From assembly GCA_016584305.1 (NCBI GenBank), contig JACEEZ010000170.1, positions 530,001-594,000 of the forward strand: a DNA stretch of 64,000 nt. The letters are read 5' to 3'. Source of the DNA: Chionoecetes opilio. Taxonomy: Eukaryota; Arthropoda; Malacostraca; Decapoda; Majidae. Under the pieces are notes generated by a model. It did not search any database. It had not been told where the DNA came from and saw nothing but the letters and a program-made list of their open reading frames with translations. Numbering within the stretch: the stretch's first letter is position 1; every line of letters begins with the position of its first letter. The position numbers and the translations under genes are program-made. This document shows, piece after piece, positions 54,385 through 64,000 of the stretch.

Positions 54385-54775
54385 TATGTCATAAGTTACT
54401 AACCTAACCTCACTATAACCCCTAAAAATTTCTAACCTAACCTAACCTAACCTAACCTCACTATAACCCCCTAAAAGTTACTAACCTAACCTCACTATAA
54501 CCCTAAAAGTTACTAACCTACCTCACTATAACTCCCTAAAAGTTTACTAACCTAACCTCTCACTATAACCCCTAAAAGTTACTAACCTAACCTCACTATA
54601 ACCCCCTAAAGTTACTAACCTAACCTCACTATAACCCCCTAAAAGTTACTAACCTAACCTCACTATAACCCCTAAAAGTTACTAACCTAACCTCCCTATA
54701 AGTTACTAACCTAACCCTACCATAACCCCCTAAAAGTTACTAACCGAACCTCACTATAACCCCCTAAAAGTTACT
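54385..54775. repeat. telomere-like satellite, ~35-bp unit
   Basis: Units of TCACTATAACCCCCTAAAAG plus TTACTAACCTAACC, about ten copies with small length changes. Confidence 0.93.
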
Positions 54776-54829
54776 TTTATTGCCGTAGGCGGCTGCATGG
54801 GGCCCGCGGCCGCATTGGGGATACACCGT

Positions 54830-55435
54830 TGTGTGTAAGGGGTTGTTGTGTGTAAGGGGTTGTTGTGTGTAAGGGGTTGTTGTGTGTAAGGGGTTGTTGT
54901 GTGTAAGGGGTTGTTGTGTGTAAGGGGTTGTTGTGTGTAAGGGGTTGTTGTGTGTAAGGGGTTGTTGTGTGTAAGGGGTTGTTGTGTAAGGGGGTTGTTG
55001 TGTGTAAGGGGTTGTTGTGTGTAAGGGGTTGTTGTGTGTAAGGGGGTTGTTGTGTGTAAGGGGTTGTTGTGTGTAAGGGGGTTGTTGTGTGTAAGGGGGT
55101 TGTTGTGTGTAAGGGGTTGTTGTGTGTAAGGGGGTTGTTGTGTGTAAGGGGTTGTTGTGTGTAAGGGGGTTGTTGTGTGTAAGGGGTTGTTGTGTGTAAG
55201 GGGTTGTTGTGTGTAAGGGGGTTGTTGTGTGTAAGGGGGTTGTTGTGTGTAAGGGGTTTTGTGTGTAAGGGGTTGTTGTGTGTAAGGAGGTTGTTGTGTG
55301 TAAGGGGGTTGTTGTGTGTAAGGGGGTTGTTGTGTGTAAGGGGTTGTTGTGTGTAAGGGGTTGTTGTGTGTAAGGGGTTGTTGTGTGTAAGGGGTTGTTG
55401 CGTGTAAGGGGGTTGTTGTGTGTAAGGAGGTTGTT
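54830..55435. repeat. 17/18-bp minisatellite TAAGGGGTTGTTGTGTG
   Basis: More than thirty copies, with a G-run length of 4 or 5 alternating between copies. It is read in frame as HNNP/TQQP repeats downstream of the ORF start at 55603. Confidence 0.97.
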
Positions 55436-55444
55436 GTTGCCGCT

Positions 55445-55603
55445 AACATCTGTTCGTCTGCCTCGTATTCTGGTCTGAGGTTCGTTTTCCTCATAGTATA
55501 CGCGAGCAGCGTCATTTATTTCGGTCTCAGATTGAGCATCGTACTCTAGATCTGTCACAGCGACAGATTCACTGTCTGACACTGAAGTACAATCGCTCAT
55601 CAT
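55445..55603 (-). pseudogene. N-terminus of a possible piggyBac-like transposase
   Basis: From ATG at 55603 the protein starts MMSDCTSVSDSESVAVTDLE and continues acidic and Ser-rich, then NEPQTRIRGRRTDVSG, before entering the minisatellite. PiggyBac transposases commonly start with such an acidic segment and begin near one TIR, as here (about 240 bp inside). No DDE_Tnp_1_7 core remains, so the identification rests on context. Confidence 0.45.
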
Positions 55604-55957
55604 AACATTTGCCGACAGGTGTCAGACAGATGTTTACATTGGAGCGTTCCTCCTCTGACGTCATCAATAGCATTCGTAGTTCTGTTGGAGGGAAGATTTT
55701 TTTTTTCACGCGCTTTTTACAAAAGTCGTGTTTTTACAGAAATAAGGCCTGGAAATCAATTATTTTTGGTGGATTAGGTGTTTTGAATGATAATTATGAT
55801 TCAACATAATTAGGTAAAAAAAAAATGGGTCTGGACGATTACTTTAACTCCATCGATTCAACCCATTTTGGCATTGGTTCTAGGTTTTTGACACAAAGAC
55901 CTTGAAGCCCCAAAACAATAATTCCAAACAATCTTTACCTCAAAAACAGTTGGAATA

Positions 55958-57093
55958 CAGTAAATCCTCTCGAATTCTAACTAATTGAGGGAAGACTGAG
56001 GTCGAATTAGCCGAAAGTCTGAATTATCCGATGGTTACCTCTATCACCTCCACACAATAAGAACTCACTAAAACATAATAAAACAGCACAGATTGTAGTA
56101 CTTCTACTCACCAAAACATGGCTGATACTGAAGTCTTGAAATGCAGTACTACTGTACACTGAGCACTCAGGTGTCACTGATAGCGTCTTCAGGCAAGGGT
56201 TGCGTTCAGTAATGCAACGCTAACGAGGCTGCACACGGAGTCTCACGGTGAGGTCAGCATACAGTATGCCTAGCGCAAGCCCCTGCACTACAGCCCTGGG
56301 AAGTGGGTCGCTACTGAGTTGCCAGCTGGCACCGCAATAAGGGCATGTAAACAAAGGGCAAAGAAAGACCTCTTCTTGCCTCCTTAATATTTCATTTCCT
56401 ACAGCTATAACTTCTGCTGCATCAAATACACGGTCATCAAAAAGTTATTCTGCAACAATAAGAATAGCCACAGAGATAAATTTTGGCAGCTGCTATCTTG
56501 GTAGCAATGTGTATTGTGAAGCGTTTAGTATCGTTCAGTAGGGAGAGTGCGAGGGGGGAGGGGGTGACCGCTACAGAACACAACAGTGTTGTCACTCTGG
56601 GGATGTGTAAGGAAAGGTCTTCAGTGCTTGAGGTGCTTAATATATTGGAGGTGATGTGGAGGCTGGCTTACGAAGTGGATGGCACAGAGGTGGTGGAAGA
56701 TGCTGCAGAAAACTCCGACAATTCAAACTTCAGTTCGGATTATGTAAAGTTGTTGAAAAATTCGTACTGGGCCTGAAACAGGTCAAACTAGGGGGGGGGG
56801 GGGCACTCAGTAGAGTGCATACTTTGCCCGAATATTTCATCAATTGGTTGCCATGGCAACAGTTGTGATTCGATTTCATCCAAAATTAAATCACTTCTTC
56901 CTTATTCCAAATAGACTTGGTATACCAAGTTTGGTCCAAATCTATTTGTAACTTTTCGAAAAATCCTGTACACTAACAAACAAACAAACAAACAGACAGA
57001 TCGGGGTGAAAACATAACCTCCCTCCAACTTCGTTGGCGGAGGTAATTATCCGAAGTTTGAATTATACGGGTTCGAATTAGAGAGGGCTTACA
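55958..57093. mobile_element. Tigger-like element, 1136 bp, TA target site
   Basis: CAGTAAATCCTCTCGAATTC at 55958 and GAATTAGAGAGGGCTTACA ending 57093 are inverted and bounded by TA. It is an uninterrupted relative of the 46.7-52.3 kb element, but with an RTE tail inserted. The frame 56483-56776 may be a transposase remnant, not recognised. Confidence 0.82.
56800..57046 (+). pseudogene. RTE-like LINE 3' tail
   Basis: TTGGTTGCCATGGCAACAG, an AACAAACAAACAAACAGACAG stretch, GGGGTGAAAACATAACCTCC and TTGGCGGAGGTAAT are typical of 3' ends of RTE elements. No RT is present. Confidence 0.6.
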
Positions 57094-57235
57094 TAAGTAA
57101 CTCTTGTTTTTAGCCTTCCTGGTTTTTCATATTTCCTTCCATCCAGCAGCAGCCATCTTTAATATCTATTTACGGGTACTGGCAACCAGAAATCGCATGA
57201 GTAACAAAGCTTTTCTTGAAGCTTAGACATCAAAG

Positions 57236-58015
57236 TTATTGAGAAAAATGGTGGCAGGTATGAAGAAGAGGGGGGACCTTTTTGGTTTCTGGCCCATGGT
57301 CTATTAGGAAAAAGTCAAGAATGTTGGGCGTGTCTCCAAGGCGGTTAGGATTACGGGTAGGGTGTTGCACCAGCTGCTCTAGGTCTTGAAGGATAGAAAA
57401 ACTGTAGGCTTGATCACCAGGTTTGGTCAGTGAAAGAAGATGATAGCCAATGCTGGTGGTGAACATTGAAATTCCAAGGAATAGAAATTTCTTCAAAAGG
57501 AAAATGAGATGAGATGTGCTCCACTTTGGAAGTCAAATAGTTGAATAATTTTACATAGTCTGAGGAGTTAGATGAAGAGATATTATTACACAGATAAATT
57601 TAGTAAGAGAGTGACATTGAAGTCGAAGCCAGATGGTAGAAAATTCGGAAAGATTCAAGACCGTGGGCACGAGAGCAAGTGATGTCGTTGCGTAAATATA
57701 TGCAACAGCCAGCTTTGGATTGAAAATAAGAATAGAGTAAGTAAGAAGGAAAAGAAAAGGGCATGCTGTCAGTGCTCACAGACACCTGGGTTTCGGTGAG
57801 GAAAAGAAGATGAGGTTTTTTAGAAGTTATAAAAGGGGAAGTTTAAGGGGACAAAAACCTCGAGTCATCACCGTGAAGTCAGTCTGACTGGGGATATTTG
57901 TGGCCCCCTCCTCAGTTGGGGGACTCTTGGCAGGGTTGTTGCCAGAATTTTTAAAAAATTTTGGGAGTGAAGAGAGGTAGAGAGTAAGGTGAAAGAGTGT
58001 ATAAACCCCCCCCAA
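57236..58015 (-). pseudogene. LINE endonuclease-domain fragment
   Basis: The minus strand carries, in order, VSVSTDSMPFSFPSYLLYSY, QSKAGCCIYLRNDITCSRAH (endonuclease/exonuclease/phosphatase fold), then after a stop and shifts [10 protein letters not shown] and [20 protein letters not shown] with [11 protein letters not shown]. The last block is the conserved end of the apurinic endonuclease in Jockey-type LINEs. At least two breaks occur between 57480 and 57600. It may be the 5' half of the family seen at 39.3 and 42.5 kb. Confidence 0.85.
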
Positions 58016-58689
58016 ATAACCTATATGATTGTGGTGGAACCTGAAAATACAATGAAAATCCAGTTATTGTAAAAGGAATTAGAGGAAAACTTCAAAACTC
58101 CTGTCACCTGTCACCCAAAACCCTTTTTATTGCCTGTAATGAAGAGCCAAGTGCTGAAAGTATAGTACTATTTCAAAATTTAACGCAATGTTTTATTGCC
58201 CCGTCACAATACAGTAGATATACGCCCTTAAAATCCTGGGCTACCAAAGGTGATTATTTCCCATGAACATTCTAATTGGTATTAAAGAAAGAATCCATTT
58301 TACTTAATTTTCCTTCACAATGATTTATTTCCCCAGTTTTTGTCTATTTTGGCTTAAAATTTCCACAGCGTCAGAGATGATAAGGAAAAACACACTCGAT
58401 AGGACCGAAGCAACCACTGATAATCTGCAGACAAGAGGGGGGGAAAAGTACAAGATAACAAAGCAAAATTTTAGGGGAGAGTTTCCAGAGACTGCTAGGG
58501 AGCCCCTAAAACAAAAGTCCAAACCCTCAAAAAGGGGGGGTTTTTTGTGGTAAAAACTCATTGGGTAGGAGTTCACTTTAATAGAGTCCCTGCTGTGTGT
58601 CTGTGTGTGCGGAACAAGGAGCAACAGCGAATAACGACTGAGGCAAGACGCATCCCAAGGTATGATGTGACCAGTGGAAAAAGTGTTGA

Positions 58690-59760
58690 TGTAAGCGGAG
58701 CTAAGGAAACACAGCTTACTCACACAGGAATTAAGAATTACGGTGGAGTGTGCGGCAAGAAGCTGCAGAGAGGGGGAGCTGAAAGCACAGGTCATTCCCT
58801 TGGGATAAAGAAGTTCGAGGTTGGGAGTGTGGAAATGTTCACTGGAAAGGGACGCTAAAAAACCCTGTTTTATTCTAGGGGGAGAAGAATTTCGGTGTGA
58901 TTGTTGGTCGTGCTTTCACAGAAAGGGCACACTGAATGCACAAAAATATAACATGTGACAAAAAAGAACTTCATAGTGAAAATGGGCAAAACTTTGCAGT
59001 TAGAGTAACTGGACCCCGCATCTTGCAGTTCTAGAGGGGAAAGGAAGTTTTAGTGCAAAGGAGGGGGGTAAGGGATTTGGGTTTAGTCCTCCCTCAGCAA
59101 ACATGCCATGTGCCAAAAGGCATAAAAAGTTTTGAGTGGAAGAGTGTGGGGAAAAAGTTCGAAAGAAGTGCAAACTTTGGAAACACCTCATGACTACACC
59201 TTTGGGGAGGGCTTTGTGTGTGACGTGTGGAAAGGAATCCAGAAGACAGCCCTGGACCAGCAATGTTGGTTCACCCGGTGGGGGGGGGGGGACTTTGGTG
59301 TCCAGTGTGTGAAAGACATTCAATAAGAAGAACACCCCAACGTGCACATCCTCTCCCGCGGCATCAAAAACTTTGCCTGCAAAATATGCGGCAAGACCTT
59401 CACACAGAAGGGATTCGGGGACACCCCCCTCCTCATTTTCCCCTGACACCAGGAAGACCAGTGTGAAGGTGTGGCAAGCTGTTCACCAAAAGAGCCCTTT
59501 AAAAAACATCCCTTTACATGATTAGGGAAAAATGGGGTGGGCAAGTGTGGACAGATCTTCCCATCAAAGATGGAGCGAAGGCAACCGCCACGACATTTGC
59601 CGATGATCTGGAGTGTATAAACGTGGGGAAAACTTTCTCTACCAAGGGCTCTCTCTGCGACACGTGTTGGGGCGACAAGTTTTAATGCAAAAAGATTGTG
59701 CAAAGTGTTCTGTCACAGAGGGGAGCTTTACAGCACTCCCACCTGCACACTGACCTGAGC
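58690..59760 (+). pseudogene. frame-broken C2H2 zinc-finger array
   Basis: Finger-like pieces occur in all three frames: THTGIKNYGGVCGKKLQRGG (58720), KKFEVGSVEMFTGKG (58810), EEFRCDCW...FHRKGTL (58885), GFVCDVWKGIQKTALDQQ (59210), FACKICGKTFTQKG (59387), QCEG...LFTK-like pieces (59460) and KCGQIFPSK (59540). Only 59387 keeps an exact C-x2-C and F spacing. A DNA-binding zinc-finger protein is the inferred source. Frame breaks occur in almost every finger, which could reflect pseudogene decay or base-call errors, since the surrounding sequence looks unreliable. The plus frames continue to about 59760 without a clear end. Confidence 0.65.
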
Positions 59761-59859
59761 CTACCAATTTTGTAACTGTGGTCAGGGGGTCCCCCGGGAG
59801 AATGGGCCCCGTGCCTCACATTGCCTCCTGTAAAAGGATACAGTGTTCATGACTGTCAC

Positions 59860-60120
59860 AGGTGGGCAGATAGGGTGAGGAGGGTAATAATATAAGGAGT
59901 GAGTGGGAAGGAGGAATCCAGTGATGTGAGAGAATGAGTGATGATGAGGGGAAAGAGTGACGATGAGGGAATGATGAGAAAAAGGAATCGAGTGAGGGAA
60001 AAAATAAGACTGATGATGAGGGGGAAAGAGACGAGGGAGAGGAAATTTGTGAAGGGGAAGAGGGACATTGTAAAGGGACAGGGGGGGGGAGTGAGGAGGG
60101 GAAATTTCCAAACACGATAA
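59860..60120. repeat. purine-rich GA tract
   Basis: GATGATGAGGGGAAAGAG-type irregular repeats. The Ser/Pro/Leu frames on the minus strand are artefacts. Confidence 0.8.
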
Positions 60121-60189
60121 GAAATGAGTGATGTAGGGAGTAGCTATCAGATTACACATCACCGTTTCTCCATGGGAGATCTCCCTGTC

Positions 60190-61047
60190 CTGTATTAAAA
60201 TTTTTAAAATAATTTTTTTAAAAAATTTTTTTTTTTTAAAATAAAAAAAAAAATTAAAATAAAATTTTAAATTTAATTAAAATATTTAATATAGACATAA
60301 TAAATATAAAAAATTTAAATTTTAATTTTTTAAATTTTTTAAAATTTTTTTTAAAAAAAATTTTTTTAAAATTTATTTATTTTTATTTAAATTATAAAAA
60401 AAAAATTTTAAAAAAAAAAATTAAATAATTTTATAAAAATATGTTTTTAAAAAATTTTTAAAAATATATGAAAAAATATATATATAAAATAAATAATAAT
60501 AATATATTTTTAATAATATATAATAAATTTAATATAAAATATTATTATATAAAAATAAAAAAATTATAAAATATAAAAAAATTTATATAAAAAAAAAAAA
60601 TTTAATATATTATAATATATAAATTATAATATATATATATAAAATAAAATATTTTATATATAAATATAAAAATATTATTTTTAATAAAATAATATATTTA
60701 AAAAATATATATTAAATAAATATAATTTTTAAATAAAAAATAAAATTATTTAAATAAATTTTAAAAATAAAATATAAAAAATATTTTATATAAAATATAA
60801 TAAATTTAATATTAATATATATTATAATTAATAAAAATAATATATTTTAAATTAAATATTTTTTTTAATAATAATATTATAAAATATTTAAAAAATTAAT
60901 TAATAATTAATTATAGGTAATATATTTTATAAAAATTTTAATATATATTTATATAAATTATATATATATTTTTAAAAAATAATAATAATAAAAATTTTTT
61001 TTTTTTTTCCCTGGATAGTGGTTTTTAATTTTTTAAATTAATTTTTA

Positions 61048-61095
<48 letters not shown>

Positions 61096-61975
61096 AAAAA
61101 AATTTTAAAAAAATTTTTTTATTAAAATTTAATTAATATTAAGGGGGATAAGGAAAAAAACAAAATTTTATATTATTATATATTAAATATATTATATAAT
61201 ATTTTATATATATATATATTAATATTAAAAATTATATATATAATTTATTAATATATATTTAAATTTATTATTATATATATATAATATATATATATATAAT
61301 ATATATATTATATAAATATATAAATATATATTTTAATATATTTTTTTATTTTTTATACATATATATATTTATATTTATATATATTATACTTTATATTTTT
61401 TATAATATTATATTTATATATTATATATTTATATATAATATTAAATATATATATTTATACCTATATATATTATTTAATTTTAATTTATATTTTATTTATA
61501 TTAAAATTTTAATTTTATTTATATATTTATTTTAAATATTTATTTAATTATTAATATTTTTTATATTTATATATTATATTATATATTATTATATTTATAT
61601 TATTATTTATATATATATATATATATTTTAAATATATATATATATATATAAAAAATATATATATATAATAATATAATAATTATTATTATATAATTTTTAA
61701 TATATTTTTATATATATGGTTGATTTTTAATTTTACATGAATATTTTATTTATTTTTAAAACTAAAAATATAATAAAGCTAATAAATTGTTTTTTTAAAT
61801 ATTAAAAAATTTTATTAAAAAAAAATTTTAAAAACCCAATTTTAACATTTAATTATATTTTATTATATTATAATTATTATATTATTATTCTAAAATTTTA
61901 AATTATTTATTAAAATTTTTTTCTTTATTAAAATAAAAGAAAAAATATTTTATATCAGAATTTTATTTTTATTTT
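60190..61975. repeat. nearly pure A/T tract, ~1.8 kb
   Basis: Long runs of AAATTT, ATATAT and TTTAAA with only scattered G or C. No gene can be read. It may be real AT satellite or a collapsed or miscalled region. Confidence 0.85.
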
Positions 61976-64000
61976 GATCAAGGTTTGGGAGGGGGTAAAT
62001 TCTCTGGCTTTTTTTTTTTTTATTACTTAAACCCTTTAACCCAGGGGGGGTTTCCCCCCCAACCCCCCTTAGTTTTTTTTTTTTTCCCCCCGGGCTGTTG
62101 TAGGGGTTAGAAAAACCCCTTATGATGAGAACAAAACGTTCAGAATACCAGACCCCCCATCGTTTTGGTTGTAACGGCACTTATACACAAACACAACTCA
62201 ACACAAAAAAAAACTACCTGATCAAGTTATTCTGGCTTTTAAACCCCTGAAGCAGAAAACAGGGGTTTTAAAAAATTTGATAAAACATATATTGGGTGCT
62301 ATATAGCATAAAGATCAAGAACTGGAACTGCCCAAAAATAGGAACACACAGAAACGTAAAAAAAAAAAAAAAACCCCCACGGCGGCGAGAATTCCGTGGA
62401 AAAAAGTTTCGTTGGGTGGGCGAAACCCACGGGGCAATCCCTCGGTGCTGAACCCAGCCCAGTTTGAGCTGAGGGAAGGACAGTGGCAGCCAGTGTTGCC
62501 AGACATCTGGTCTAAAAAATCCCTAAATATTGGGGGGGAAAAATCCCCAAAAAATCCCCATTTCATATTTTCATATTTGTTAAAAAAAAATGTGAAAATA
62601 TGCCATGCTCCACATGATGAAAATTAAAATTGCCATGTTTTTTTAATGAACAAAAAATTCTATTTTGTTTTAACAAAAAATTACATTACACATAAAGTAG
62701 CATAGTTCATTTTTTTATTAAACCCAAAAGGGACTGAAAAAAAGGTAATGGGGTACACCTCATGGCTTTTAAGAAAAAAAAATTTAATAAAATTTCTATT
62801 TTAGGTGATGGGGTTGATATATTTTTAAATTGCTTAGAAATTGATACGAAATAAATGAAAATATTAATGCTCTTCCTCTTGGGGAACTTAAAAATCCAAT
62901 AATATTTGGACATACTGTACTAACCCAGAAAGAAAAAATAAAATAACACATTTGCATACTAATAATATCATCCTCGAATCATAATTTTCATGGTTTTGTA
63001 GAATCTGTATAAAAACCCCTAAAAAAATTTTTTTAAAACCCAAAAGTCCCCAAACAAATTGGGGATGTCCCCCCCTTTGGGGCCCCCCAAACCCCCTTAG
63101 GTTCCTTCCCCCAAACCCTTAGGGGCGTGGCAGGCGGTTGTTGGCCAGGGCCCCAAAAAAAAAAGGGGCCTCCGGGCCCCCCCCCCACAAAAAGGGGGCC
63201 CGGCCGCCCTTCAAAAAACATTTTTTGAACACCAAAGCGGGGCCCTTTTCCCCACGGGGGTTTTAAAATTTGGGGTTTCCCCAAAAACCCTGTGCCGGAC
63301 CCCCTTTTCAAAAATTTCCCCCTTGTTTCATCTTTTTCCTTTTTTTGAATTTGGCTTTTTAAAAAAATTTTTTTCAAAGCCTTTTTTACCTTTTTGCGGG
63401 GGCCCAATAAAAAGAAAAAAACTTTAAAAAAGGAAAAATTTTGACCGCCTTTAATGGGGGGGGGGAAATTCCCTTTAAAAAAAACCCTTTTAAAAAAAAA
63501 AATTTGAAAAAACCCAAATTTTAAGGGGGAAACGAAAATAAAAAATCTCCCCTTTTGGGCCAAAACAAAAGGAAAAATTTTTTCCAAAAAGGGTTTTAAT
63601 GTACAAAACTTAAAACTATTCGGGTTTTAGGGGGGGGAAAACCCTATAAATCCCCAAAGGGGAAAAAAGGTTCCCCCAAAAAATAAGAATGGCCTCTCCA
63701 ATCCTTCTGGGAACAAAAATTTTTGAGTGGAGGGGACCGCGTGGGGGCCCCCCCCCAAAAGCCCCCCGGCCCGGTTTTCCACAAAAAACCCAAAAACCCC
63801 CCCTTAAACTTTTTTTTGGGAACAGTTTTTCCCAAAGAAAAATTTTAAACAAATTTGGGGTTTTTTTTGACAAAGACCCCCGGGGCCTTTTTTAAAAAGA
63901 ACACAAATTTTTCCCAGGTAATTTCCTCCCCCCCGGGGATTAATAAGGGCTTATTCAATTTGGGGGAAAAGTTTTTCCTTTTTAATTTTCAATAAAAAAT
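61976..64000. other. homopolymer-rich, probably unreliable sequence
   Basis: Runs of four or more identical bases dominate, especially after 63000 (CCCC, GGGG, AAAA, TTTT in succession). CAGTGTTGCCAGAC at 62491 resembles a hAT-type end. No frame here is believable as a gene. Confidence 0.6.

Larger units (their letters stand above)
53263..55843 (-). mobile_element. piggyBac-like element, 2.6 kb, TTAA target site
   Basis: AGTAATCGTCCAGACC at 53263 is inverted perfectly as GGTCTGGACGATTACT ending 55843, and TTAA flanks both (53259-53262, 55844-55847). TTAA is the piggyBac hallmark. The inside is mostly tandem repeats plus a SINE. A single ORF start lies near the right end on the minus strand. 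Confidence 0.85.

Noticed and set aside
62000..64000. ORFs such as the 184-codon minus frame at 63033-63587
   Set aside because: Phe/Lys/Gly-rich translation of homopolymer runs in sequence of doubtful quality.

Overview
This window looks like repeat-dense, largely non-genic DNA from an arthropod nuclear genome, most likely a decapod crustacean. The evidence is many tracts built on AACCT/TTAGG (the arthropod telomere unit), BEL/Pao, Ty3/gypsy-like, Jockey/CR1/I/RTE-like, hAT, pogo/Tigger, piggyBac-like, Merlin and MULE remnants, several tRNA-headed SINE families, and no intact host gene. The species is an inference. Protein families were assigned by reading translations, not by search.

Layout. 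1-1.85 kb: gag remnant and putative LTR of a minus-strand gypsy-like element. 2.0-6.3 kb: LINE tail, then an LTR-like repeat (family A) split by a 3.3 kb hAT-like element that carries palindromic modules (families B and C) and a GGT microsatellite. 6.7 kb: tRNA-derived SINE. 8.0-13.9 kb: nearly full-length but dead BEL/Pao retrotransposon, its pol split by a 779-bp hAT-like element. 15.0-21.7 kb: a second family A copy containing an LTR retrotransposon with paired LTRs, PBS and PPT, whose 3' LTR is itself split by a 2.4 kb TIR element. 22-24.2 kb: MITEs and minisatellites. 24.4-29.6 kb: a TIR-bounded region around a 2.8 kb hierarchical palindrome, with a fragment of a proteasome ATPase gene (PSMC1/Rpt2). 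30.4-33.2 kb: telomere-like satellite, a hAT-like element and a Merlin transposase with two stops. 33.7-35.1 kb: a foldback repeat and a third family A copy that serves as the empty site for the 15-21 kb insertion. 35.2-37.7 kb: a complete MULE with 9-bp TSD, TIRs, iterons and a PHD-FLYWCH-MULE transposase. 38-44.9 kb: LINE copies, a hAT inside a LINE ORF, and a split SINE. 45.5-52.3 kb: pogo/Tigger-like elements nested three deep. 53.3-55.8 kb: a TTAA-flanked piggyBac-like element filled with tandem repeats. 56-59.8 kb: Tigger, RTE tail, LINE endonuclease and a frame-broken C2H2 zinc-finger array. 60.2-64 kb: almost pure A/T, then homopolymer-rich sequence that looks unreliable.

The genes do not form a pathway. 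The useful information is the insertion order, which target-site duplications, interrupted reading frames and empty-site comparisons allow to be read directly.
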